Source of the DNA: Nitrospirota bacterium
Lineage (GTDB): Bacteria; Nitrospirota; Nitrospiria; Nitrospirales; UBA8639
NCBI GenBank assembly: GCA_003233615.1
Contig: QIMB01000423.1
Location: forward strand, 1-10,897
Length of the DNA: 10,897 bases
Direction of reading: 5' to 3'
Below the pieces are notes generated by a model. The model saw only the letters and a list, made by a program, of their open reading frames with translations. It made no database searches and was not told the origin of the DNA. Below, piece by piece: positions 1-6,399 of this stretch (its first letter is position 1; each line of letters starts with the position of its first letter). A program made the translations under genes and the position numbers.

Positions 1-379
1 TTTCCCCTTTGATGACATAATCCGCGGCACCCAGCTTAATGGATTGCAAATCGATTTCACGATTAGTTGTTCCTGTCAGCATGATAATGGGTACACGGCA
101 ACCGAATCTCAGTGCTTTACCCAGAACATCCAATCCTGTCTCTTTGCCTAAACAATAATCCAAGAGGCAAATGTCGTGCGAATTCTCATTCAATTTCTCG
201 AGGCCGTGTCGGAACGTTGAGACCCATTCCACATCAAAGGTAATGCCGCGAACTTGTGCCAACATGGCTTGTGCGATCATCGCATCATCTTCGTTGTCAT
301 CGATAAGGAGGACACGGATGGCAGTAGGGTTCATCGGCAACATGCCAGTATCTGTTTGAGAATGGGCAATTTCAATCAT
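1..379 (-). CDS. Receiver-headed signalling protein, 3' end cut off by window edge
   Basis: Reading leftward from the ATG at 377-379, 126 codons are present before the window ends, so only the N-terminus is seen. It is a receiver (REC) domain: the acidic pocket is D27-D28 in LLIDDNEDD, the phospho-acceptor is D74 in CLLDY, the conserved Thr is T102 in IIMLTG, and the conserved Lys is K124 in DYVIK. The text continues straight past K124, so at least the last helix is missing. The DxxLG.ETG style after D74 and the LTG.. motif are typical of receivers fused to PAS, kinase or GGDEF modules rather than Rcp1-type single receivers, so a REC-kinase like those at 4695 and 9273 is my best guess for the missing part. 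An AAGGA lies about 13 bases upstream of the chosen ATG; Met13 and Met16 are alternative starts without a Shine-Dalgarno. Confidence 0.85.
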   Translation of the reverse strand, partial: MIEIAHSQTDTGMLPMNPTAIRVLLIDDNEDDAMIAQAMLAQVRGITFDVEWVSTFRHGLEKLNENSHDICLLDYCLGKETGLDVLGKALRFGCRVPIIMLTGTTNREIDLQSIKLGAADYVIKGE

Positions 380-519
380 AAGAAAAGAAATCCTTGAATG
401 TTGACGTCATGAACAGGGCTTGCAGATCTATCTCAAAACGAGGGCCGGCAAATTATTTTGAGCAAGGCTTGAGAAATAATCGCATCGTCTTGATCATCGT
501 CAACAAGCAAAATTTTCAC
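372..519 (-). pseudogene. Truncated/frameshifted receiver-domain remnant
   Basis: Between two receiver genes, a GTG at 517-519 opens a 28-codon frame that begins exactly like a receiver: VKILLVDDDQDDAIISQALL, with the acidic pocket in the right place. It stops at a TGA (433-435) directly after helix 1. In the neighbouring frame an open stretch continues (PRFEIDLQALF...) to a TGA at 372-374 that overlaps the start of the next gene. No phospho-Asp, Thr or Lys motif follows in either frame, so it cannot be a working receiver. DDAIISQALL resembles DDAMIAQAML in the downstream gene, suggesting that it arose as a tandem copy of that gene and then decayed. The GTG start, with AAGG about 11 bases upstream, is plausible, so a short peptide might still be made. 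Confidence 0.6.
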
Positions 520-550
520 AGGAATGTTGGCCTTGGAATTCGACCTCTGC

Positions 551-994
551 TTATGCGGCTCCCTTTTTTGTGAGAACCATTTGGCCTAGTTCATTAATAA
601 CGTGCTGATATTCCTGAAATGTTCCTGGTTTGGTGATGAAGTCATACGCTCCTAAGGTTTCAGCGTTTTGAATGTCTTGCGGTTTTGAGGAATCTGAGAA
701 AACCACAACTGGAATATGACACCATTCAGGATGCGAGCGGAGTTCAACCAACACTGTTCTGCCATCTTTTCGTGGCATATTCAAATCCAGAAGAATCAAC
801 CATGGCCAGGGATGATTTGAAATGGCTCGATACTTTCGACGCCGTAACAAATAGTCCAAGAGCTCTCTGCCGTCATGAACACATCGAACATCAAATTCTA
901 AATGGCTTTCCTCCCATGCTCGCATTGCAATGAGACAGTCATCGGGACTGTCGTCGGCGATCAGGACCGTTGGAGTTGTAGCTTGTCTTAACAT
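551..994 (-). CDS. Single-domain response regulator, Rcp1-like
   Basis: This 147-residue protein is a stand-alone receiver with no output domain, the usual length for Rcp1/CheY-like partners of phytochrome-type kinases. Visible motifs are the acidic pair D14-D15 (LIADDSPDD), the phospho-acceptor D70 in LILLDLNMP, S100 in VVVFSDSS at the conserved Thr/Ser site, and K122-P123 (ITKPG). A long insert around residues 51-63 before the D70 strand is typical of the Rcp1 group. The start is supported by AGGAGG ten bases upstream. The gene heads a minus-strand group with the remnant and the receiver-headed gene downstream, and is transcribed away from cassette A. It probably takes phosphate from a kinase nearby and passes it on or acts by protein contact. 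The partner is not determined. Confidence 0.93.
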   Translation of the reverse strand: MLRQATTPTVLIADDSPDDCLIAMRAWEESHLEFDVRCVHDGRELLDYLLRRRKYRAISNHPWPWLILLDLNMPRKDGRTVLVELRSHPEWCHIPVVVFSDSSKPQDIQNAETLGAYDFITKPGTFQEYQHVINELGQMVLTKKGAA

Positions 995-1572
995 GCTGCA
1001 GGATCCTCCTCGACCAGAAAGTTATGTTCACGTTTTCCTCTTCAATAGAATTTTGCGTTGATCCGCTTTGAGCTAAAAACCTCTCTTGATATCTTGGCAA
1101 AGAAGACAAAAAACACCCAAACTCCTGAAGAGAATGGGCGCAACTGGAACAATGCTATGTGATTGCCAGTGGTAGCCGGGCGTACCTTGTTTGACATATT
1201 GCCGAGAAAGGTCCCTTGGCTTTGCGTCCCACCTTTACAGATGGTTTGCCTTTTTCACAGTGTGGGAACTTTATCGGTACAGCTGTAAAAAGCTTGACTG
1301 TCCACAGGCTTTAAAAAATAGCTCTGGGAGCGTAGGTGTCATGAGTTTTATTTGTTGCCCCCTGAAATTTTGCATGTTTCAAAAAGCTGGAAATCGTGTC
1401 AGGAAATCTATTCGTTTTGTAACACTCCTCACTTAAACAAAAGTTGAACAAAGATCACGTAACTCTAAAGTATGAACAAGAAAATACCGAAGGACGAGGA
1501 TGCAATCTTCTCTTTGGATCCTTACGCATTTTGAAGAATGGCTTCCCTTTTCCTTCTAGAGAGAGACCGTCG
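995..1572. other. Divergent intergenic region, no convincing gene
   Basis: This gap separates the minus-strand receiver group from cassette A, so it should hold the promoters for both. I see no strong sigma-70 pair. TTGACT (1294-1299) followed by AAAATA (1315-1320) is a weak candidate for the plus direction, with short spacing. TTGACA at 1191-1196 has no matching -10. No clear sigma-54 -24/-12 pair was found. The frame of the downstream kinase is open back to a TTG at 1444, but that extension is unlike the paralogue. An 81-codon frame at 1191-1436 looks spurious. Confidence 0.5.
1005..1010 (-). promoter_or_regulatory. Shine-Dalgarno of the 551-994 receiver
   Basis: On the minus strand this reads AGGAGG, ten bases before the ATG at 992-994. 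It is the strongest ribosome binding site in the window and fixes the start of that gene. Confidence 0.75.
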
Positions 1573-3681
1573 ATGGAATTCAAACCGGTATCGAGTCTAG
1601 AAAACCCGAAGATTCCCAATGCCTTTATTTGGGGAATGCTGGGCCTGTGTGTCTTGCCATTTTTGCTGAACCTCACAGGAGTCGATTTCGGGTCACAGAA
1701 ATCAGCGTTTCCATGGTCAACGGTTGATGAACTGCTCCCGCATGAACGTACTGATGCCATGTTCTATACCCTCGCCGGTAGCTTCACCCACACGCTCCTC
1801 GAATGGTCCGCTTTCATGACCGCAATTTTTATCGTCTTCCTTGCCTTTCTCCATTTCCATATCAAGCGTGATGTGACCACACCTATTCTTGGGGTTGCCT
1901 TATTGTGTGCGGGCACCATGGATGCGTTCCACACTCTTGCTGCCGATCGGCTGATTGAATCTGTCGCGGACAATAGAAACCTCATTCCCTTTACCTGGGC
2001 CATTTCACGAATGTTTAACGCGCTCATTCTCATGCTTGGAGTGAGTATTTTCTTAGTGAAGGGCACCCCAAACATCCGAAAGGATATCCGGTTTGTCTTG
2101 TTGACCAGTCTGGCGTTTGGGGGCCTCGCCTATGCGATCATTAGCTATTGCGCTAACAGTGCTACCCTTCCGCAAACCATGTATCCAGACTCCCTGATTA
2201 CTCGACCATTCGATGTGATCCCTCTTGTGCTGTATGCCGTGGCTGGGCTCACCGTTTTCCGGCGGTTTTATCATCAACAACCCGGACTGTTTACTCATGG
2301 CTTGCTCCTGGGAATGATTCCCGAAGTGGTGGTTGAATTGCATATGGCGTTTGGCTCCACTGCGTTGTTCGATAACCACTTCAATATTGCCCATTTCATT
2401 AAGATTATTGCCTACCTGATGCCGTTAATAGGATTAGCGTTGGAGTATGTCAACACCTATCAGCAAGAAGCCTTGGCCGTGGCAAATCTACAAGCAGAAA
2501 TTTCTCAACGAGAGAAAGCTGAGGAGACGACCAGAAGGATGGCCGCCATCGTTGAATCATCCGGTGATGCGATCATCAGGCAAAAGTTAGATGGCACCAT
2601 TCAAAGTTGGAACTCCGGGGCCGAACAGGTGTTTGGATATTCAGCAGAAGAAATGTTGGGGAACAGGATGCTTCCACTCATTCCACCTGAACGTCAGGAT
2701 GAAGAAGCTAGGCTTATTCACGAGTTGAGAATAGGCAAAGGAGTCAGTCATTTTGAAACTGAGCGGATTCGAAAGAACCAACAACGGATCTTTGTCTCTG
2801 TGACCCTCTCACCAATTCGGGACAAAGCCGGAGAACTGATTGGCTACTCCAAAATTGCCCGAGATATTACGGATCAGAAACAGGCGGAGCGGGCGTTAAC
2901 CAAGCACGCGGCTGAACTCGAGCGCAGCAACCAAGAACTGGATGATTTTGCCTATATTGCCTCTCATGATCTGAAGGAGCCCTTACGGGGTATTCATAAT
3001 TATTCCAAAATTCTCCTAGAGGATCATGCCGAATCACTGAATGACGATGCGCGTGGAAGATGTGAAACCATACTCCGATTATCCCGGCATATGGAAACCC
3101 TGCTTGATACACTTCTGTATTTCTCGCGGGTTGGGCGATCCGAGTTAGCGATGAGACCTACCGATCTTGAGTCTGTGCTGGGGAACATTCTGGAATCCCT
3201 TGATGTGAGTCTGAAGGAACATGGGGTTTTTGTACATGTCCCTCAAAGCTTTCCCACCGTCTTATGTGATAGTGCGCGTATTGGTGAGATTTTCAGGAAT
3301 CTCATTACGAATGCCATGAAGTATAACGACAAATCGGAGAAGTGGATTGAGATTGGGTATCTGGGGGGAGAAAAAAACGCGTTCGTGTCTGTACCATCTC
3401 TGGTCTTCTTTGTCCGGGACAACGGCATTGGTATTCGTGAGAAGCATCTGGATTCCATTTTCCGGATATTTAAGCGCTTGCATGGACGGGACAAATTTGG
3501 AGGAGGGACTGGCGCGGGTTTAACGATGACCAAAAAAATGGTCGAACGCCATGGCGGGCGAATTTGGGTGGAATCTACCTTTGGGGAAGGGACGACAGTC
3601 TACTTTACGTTAGAGACGAGTCAGGGAGTGAAAGATACATGTGGTCAATCGATGGCGATCTCCGAAGCTGTCGTCAGTTGA
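1573..3681 (+). CDS. Membrane histidine kinase, MASE3-like sensor plus one PAS domain
   Basis: This 702-residue kinase heads cassette A. Residues about 16-300 form roughly eight membrane segments resembling the MASE3 sensor family, with the hallmark MDAFHTLA (H120) and a final HFNIAHFIKIIAYL segment (H269, H274). A short coiled coil leads into a PAS domain (about 322-435) ending in ARDITDQKQAE. The dimerisation/phosphotransfer domain follows with H465 in FAYIASHDLKEP. The ATPase domain has the N box at N580 (LITNAMKYN), the G1 box at D616 (DNGIGI) and the G2 box from G643 (GGGTGAGL). All catalytic motifs are present, so it should be an active kinase. I chose the ATG at 1573 because its N-terminus matches the paralogue at 6400 in length; a TTG at 1444 would add 43 residues with no counterpart. 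The Shine-Dalgarno (AGAGAGA) is weak. The signal sensed is unknown. Confidence 0.93.
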   Translation: MEFKPVSSLENPKIPNAFIWGMLGLCVLPFLLNLTGVDFGSQKSAFPWSTVDELLPHERTDAMFYTLAGSFTHTLLEWSAFMTAIFIVFLAFLHFHIKRDVTTPILGVALLCAGTMDAFHTLAADRLIESVADNRNLIPFTWAISRMFNALILMLGVSIFLVKGTPNIRKDIRFVLLTSLAFGGLAYAIISYCANSATLPQTMYPDSLITRPFDVIPLVLYAVAGLTVFRRFYHQQPGLFTHGLLLGMIPEVVVELHMAFGSTALFDNHFNIAHFIKIIAYLMPLIGLALEYVNTYQQEALAVANLQAEISQREKAEETTRRMAAIVESSGDAIIRQKLDGTIQSWNSGAEQVFGYSAEEMLGNRMLPLIPPERQDEEARLIHELRIGKGVSHFETERIRKNQQRIFVSVTLSPIRDKAGELIGYSKIARDITDQKQAERALTKHAAELERSNQELDDFAYIASHDLKEPLRGIHNYSKILLEDHAESLNDDARGRCETILRLSRHMETLLDTLLYFSRVGRSELAMRPTDLESVLGNILESLDVSLKEHGVFVHVPQSFPTVLCDSARIGEIFRNLITNAMKYNDKSEKWIEIGYLGGEKNAFVSVPSLVFFVRDNGIGIREKHLDSIFRIFKRLHGRDKFGGGTGAGLTMTKKMVERHGGRIWVESTFGEGTTVYFTLETSQGVKDTCGQSMAISEAVVS

Positions 3682-3745
3682 ACGGTGTCCGTGTGGATTT
3701 CGAAGAGGTGAGGGTAGGCGCATTTTTACAAAAGAGGTATAGACT

Positions 3746-4213
3746 ATGGGAATCAAACCCGACCAATTGATTGTCGTGATTCAGAGTGGTCCCGAGGATC
3801 TCTCTCTCCTTGTCTCAGGTCTACACGCGACAGGAGCGAACAATCCTATCAAACATCTGAGAAGTGGGAAAGAGGCGCTAGGCTATCTTTGTCCCCGTGG
3901 AGTGTGGCGTGATGCGTCGCGTACATCAACACCTGCCTTAATTCTATTAGATTGCCAGCTCCTGGACATGGATGGGAAAGGGTTGCTGTTTATGCTCAGG
4001 CAGATGCCCTCACTCAAAACCATTCCGATTGTGGTATTCACATCTACCGCGATTCAAGAGGAAGCCAACGAATGCTATACGCTCGGTGCGAATAGCTGTA
4101 TACAGAAATTCCATACGGCTGCCGAATACGTCCCTATCGTGTCTCGTCTCTTGGATTATTGGAGTCAAGTGATTATCGCTCACCAGCCCGGAGTGAGCAT
4201 GGCGTCCACCTGA
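3746..4213 (+). CDS. Atypical single-domain receiver lacking the acidic pair
   Basis: This 155-residue Rcp1-like receiver lies 64 bases after the membrane kinase. It aligns without gaps to the next gene (4240-4698) through residue 122: D69 (LILLDCQL), T99 (VVFTST) and K121 (CIQK) are kept. The Mg2+-binding acidic pair E13-D14 of the neighbour is replaced by Q13-S14 (VIQSGPED), and the Pro after K121 is Phe. Shared stretches such as ECY.LGANS.IQK and DYW..V show the two are tandem duplicates. Without the acidic pair, Mg2+-dependent phosphorylation would be expected to be weak or lost, so it may be a pseudo-receiver that binds the kinase or a partner constitutively. The start is supported by AAGAGG eight bases upstream. 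Intact reading frame and good ribosome site argue against a dead gene. Confidence 0.9.
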   Translation: MGIKPDQLIVVIQSGPEDLSLLVSGLHATGANNPIKHLRSGKEALGYLCPRGVWRDASRTSTPALILLDCQLLDMDGKGLLFMLRQMPSLKTIPIVVFTSTAIQEEANECYTLGANSCIQKFHTAAEYVPIVSRLLDYWSQVIIAHQPGVSMAST

Positions 4214-4227
4214 AGCCCGTCAACGAT

Positions 4228-4231
4228 GGAG
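4228..4231 (+). promoter_or_regulatory. Shine-Dalgarno choosing the 4240 start
   Basis: GGAG lies eight bases before the ATG at 4240. It argues against the longer frame beginning at 4159, which would overlap the previous gene and add 27 residues not seen in other receivers here. Confidence 0.6.
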
Positions 4232-4239
4232 AATGTACA

Positions 4240-4698
4240 ATGGTGATGACCCCCAATCAACCAATTTTGCTTGTCGAAGATAGCCCTGAAGATTATGAAA
4301 CAACTGTACGGAGTTTGCAGAAGGCGGGGTTAAAAAATCCCATCGTTCGGTGTGTCGACGGTGACGATGCATTGGACTATTTACATAAACGTGGTGAATA
4401 TAGTGAGCCACACTCAGCCCCTCGTCCCGGCATTGTGTTGCTTGATCTCAATTTGCCAGGTACCGATGGGCGGGAAGTCTTAGAGGAGGTCAAACAGGAT
4501 CCGTTACTCAAGACCATTCCAATCATCGTGCTGACGACGTCTTCTGACGAGCGAGATATTGAGGAATGCTACCAGTTAGGAGCCAATAGTTACATTCAAA
4601 AACCTGTCGACTTGGATGGTTTTGTGAAATCGATGTCTCGTATGAAAGATTATTGGTTTGAAGTCGTCATTCTTCCAAAAGAAACAACAATGTCATGA
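4240..4698 (+). CDS. Single-domain response regulator, Rcp1-like
   Basis: This 152-residue stand-alone receiver has the full canonical set: E13-D14 in LLVEDSPED, phospho-acceptor D69 in IVLLDLNLPGTDG, T99-T100-S101 in IIVLTTSS and K121-P122 in SYIQKP. The C-terminal MKDYWFEVV helix is characteristic of Rcp1-type partners of phytochrome-like kinases. It begins 26 bases after the atypical receiver and its stop overlaps the start of the downstream REC-kinase in an ATGA (4695-4698), so the two are probably translationally coupled. It is the likely phosphate carrier of cassette A, either receiving from the membrane kinase at 1573 or serving the soluble REC-kinase. Which of these kinases is its donor cannot be read from the sequence. 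Confidence 0.94.
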   Translation: MVMTPNQPILLVEDSPEDYETTVRSLQKAGLKNPIVRCVDGDDALDYLHKRGEYSEPHSAPRPGIVLLDLNLPGTDGREVLEEVKQDPLLKTIPIIVLTTSSDERDIEECYQLGANSYIQKPVDLDGFVKSMSRMKDYWFEVVILPKETTMS

Positions 4699-5858
4699 GC
4701 GTCACCCCTCTTTCAATCCTGATTATTGATGATTGCCCTGAAGATCGTGAAATGTTGATACGGTATTTCGACCAGATGACTCAAAGGACGTTTCGCATTA
4801 TTCAGACGGATTCAGGCGAAGAGGGGTGGAAAATTTGTCAGAAGGAAAAACTTGATTGTATTTTCATTGACTATCAACTGCCCGATTTGGATGGGCTGGA
4901 ATTTATTGAGTTGTTAGGCAAAGAGGAAGAGCAACGATTTCTTCCGGTATTGATGTTGACAGGGCAAGGAAACGAAAGTGTCGCGTCAGAAGCGATGAAG
5001 TGTGGGGCCAGTGATTACCTGGTCAAAAGCAAATTGACGTCAGAAGGACTGTTCCGGGCGGTCACCCGGGCCATAGAGAAATCTCATTTATTGCAGACCA
5101 ACTTCAAGCAGCAATGTGAAATTGAACGGTCATATCGGGAACTCGAACAGTTTGCATACACGGCGTCCCATGATCTGCAGGCCCCGATTCGACGCGTTAC
5201 GAAATTTTTAGAGCTTATTCAGATGGATCTTCATGAGACGCTCAGCGAGCGCTCCAAAGACTATTTGGATCGCGCCTTAAAGGGTGCCGCTCACATGCGG
5301 CGGCTGATTCAAGATTTATTGAATTATTCACTCGTTGGCGGAGCGCAAAAACATTTCGAACCCGTGAACCTCGAGGATGTTCTCAAGGAGGTTTTGGCAC
5401 AACTCGAAATAATGATTGCCAGTACGGATGCCAAAATTGATGTGAAGGGGTTACCTATGGTTTTGGGCAATCAAACTTTTCTAGAACAACTTTTTCAAAA
5501 CCTGATTACGAATGCGATAAAATTTCGAGGTAAGGACCCACTCAGGGTGGAAGTTTCTGCTAGGCAACATGGCCTCAAGTGGGTTGTCACAGTCAAGGAT
5601 AATGGTATCGGGATTCCGAGTGATTCATTTGATTCAGTTTTTGGGATCTTTCAACGGATTGATAATGGCAGTCATATTGAGGGGACCGGGATCGGACTCG
5701 CTCTTTGCAAAAAAATCGTTGAATTGCACGAAGGACGTATTTGGGTCGAATCCACCGTCAATGAAGGAACAGCGTTCCACTTCACTTTGTCACCCTGCGT
5801 TGACCAGGTGATTCAGAAGATACCTGAACCCAGCGTTACAGCCGGGCAATGTTCATAG
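4695..5858 (+). CDS. Soluble REC-histidine kinase hybrid
   Basis: This 387-residue protein has a receiver at the front and a kinase behind, with no membrane segment. Receiver: D12-D13 (LIIDDCPED), D59 (CIFIDYQLPDLDG), T89 (LMLTGQG), K111 (DYLVK). A helical linker (about 120-150) leads to the phosphotransfer domain with H159 in FAYTASHDLQAP, and the ATPase domain with N273 (LITNAIKF), D302 (DNGIGI) and the GTGIGL box from G330. All key residues are kept. The architecture means phosphorylation of the receiver may switch the attached kinase on or off, so the protein can receive a signal from one kinase and start another relay step. Its ATG overlaps the stop of the upstream receiver and has no clear Shine-Dalgarno, which fits coupled translation. 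The 9273 protein is its counterpart in cassette B. Confidence 0.95.
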   Translation: MSVTPLSILIIDDCPEDREMLIRYFDQMTQRTFRIIQTDSGEEGWKICQKEKLDCIFIDYQLPDLDGLEFIELLGKEEEQRFLPVLMLTGQGNESVASEAMKCGASDYLVKSKLTSEGLFRAVTRAIEKSHLLQTNFKQQCEIERSYRELEQFAYTASHDLQAPIRRVTKFLELIQMDLHETLSERSKDYLDRALKGAAHMRRLIQDLLNYSLVGGAQKHFEPVNLEDVLKEVLAQLEIMIASTDAKIDVKGLPMVLGNQTFLEQLFQNLITNAIKFRGKDPLRVEVSARQHGLKWVVTVKDNGIGIPSDSFDSVFGIFQRIDNGSHIEGTGIGLALCKKIVELHEGRIWVESTVNEGTAFHFTLSPCVDQVIQKIPEPSVTAGQCS

Positions 5859-5873
5859 TCTTTCGTGTTATCA

Positions 5874-5903
5874 CTTGCCTTGAGGCGAGCTTTTAAGTTT
5901 TTC
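5874..5903 (+). terminator. Probable intrinsic terminator of cassette A
   Basis: Sixteen bases after the REC-kinase stop, CTTGCC (5874-5879) pairs with GGCGAG (5884-5889) across a TTGA loop, with one G-T pair. The stem is followed by CTTTTAAGTTTTT. The stem is short and the T run is interrupted, so efficiency may be moderate. Confidence 0.5.
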
Positions 5904-5925
5904 TCACCTCATTCATGCCCATATA

Positions 5926-5950
5926 CCGCTCTCCAGATGTGCGAGAGCGG
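5926..5950. repeat. Hairpin with 8-bp perfect stem
   Basis: CCGCTCTC (5926-5933) is the exact reverse complement of GAGAGCGG (5943-5950), with a nine-base loop. No T run follows on either strand, so it is not an obvious terminator. It is the first of three dyads packed into the gap between cassettes. Confidence 0.55.
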
Positions 5951-6000
5951 GATTATCAAAAATTCATGGTTCGAGCAAAGGAAGCGAGTTCTCTGAAAAT

Positions 6001-6023
6001 TCCTCTCCCTTTTAGGGAGAGGA
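6001..6023. repeat. Dispersed-type inverted repeat, 10-bp arms
   Basis: TCCTCTCCCT (6001-6010) and AGGGAGAGGA (6014-6023) are perfect reverse complements around a TTT loop, followed by TAGGAGGTGAGGGTGAC. From general experience this CTCTCCC...GGGAGAGG...GTGAGGGT style belongs to short intergenic repeats present in many copies in various bacterial genomes. Copy number here cannot be judged from one window. Confidence 0.6.
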
Positions 6024-6115
6024 TAGGAGGTGAGGGTGACAGGCCAGCGGATGAACCGCATGCCCCATGAAAGATATAGTGGGTCTCCCTTGCACTCAAT
6101 CTTCGGGCCAGCTTT

Positions 6116-6186
6116 GGACGGATCTCATTCGAACACACCTCAACAGAGCCATGCTCTGCCTCGGTGTGTTCGCAATCGATCCGTCC
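6116..6186. repeat. 71-base imperfect palindrome, REP/MITE-like
   Basis: Three pairs of arms share one exact centre at 6151: GGACGGATC (6116-6124) with GATCCGTCC (6178-6186), CGAACACACC (6130-6139) with GGTGTGTTCG (6163-6172), and CAGAGC (6144-6149) with GCTCTG (6153-6158) around a CAT loop. That is 25 pairs in a cruciform-capable structure. Its ends lack a T run. The region has no credible gene; frames across it appear on both strands simply because the DNA is palindromic. It could be a REP-like element, a MITE remnant or an mRNA structure ahead of cassette B. Confidence 0.7.
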
Positions 6187-6399
6187 CAATCCAGCCAAAA
6201 TCTTGTGGTGATTTCGTCAAAGGTATGTATGCACAGACGATAATCAGAACATAGGTTTAAGTTTGCCAGGAAGCGCACCGAGACGTGAAATGAAGAAAAA
6301 TTTCCATCAAAGAGGAAGATTGTAGAGAGACAGAAAAACGAACAAGGATAATCTAGCCTAAACCCATAACCACGTTTGACGATTTCATAGAAGTCATTC
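6187..6399 (+). other. Leader region upstream of cassette B
   Basis: No gene is supported here. GATAAT occurs at 6239-6244 and 6347-6352 and could serve as a -10 element, but neither has a convincing -35 at the usual spacing. The membrane kinase start at 6400 has only a weak purine stretch (AGAAG, about 7 bases upstream). Confidence 0.35.

Noticed and set aside
1166..1230. Possible sigma-54 promoter near TGGTAGCC / TTGGCTTTGC
   Set aside because: The conserved GG and GC dinucleotides are not at the required spacing.
1191..1436. 81-codon plus-strand frame in the divergent intergenic region
   Set aside because: TTG start without a ribosome site, no recognisable domain, unusual Cys/Phe-rich composition; probably chance.
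4159..4239. 27-residue N-terminal extension of the canonical receiver
   Set aside because: Overlaps the previous gene, is not seen in related receivers, and GGAG at 4228 supports the ATG at 4240.
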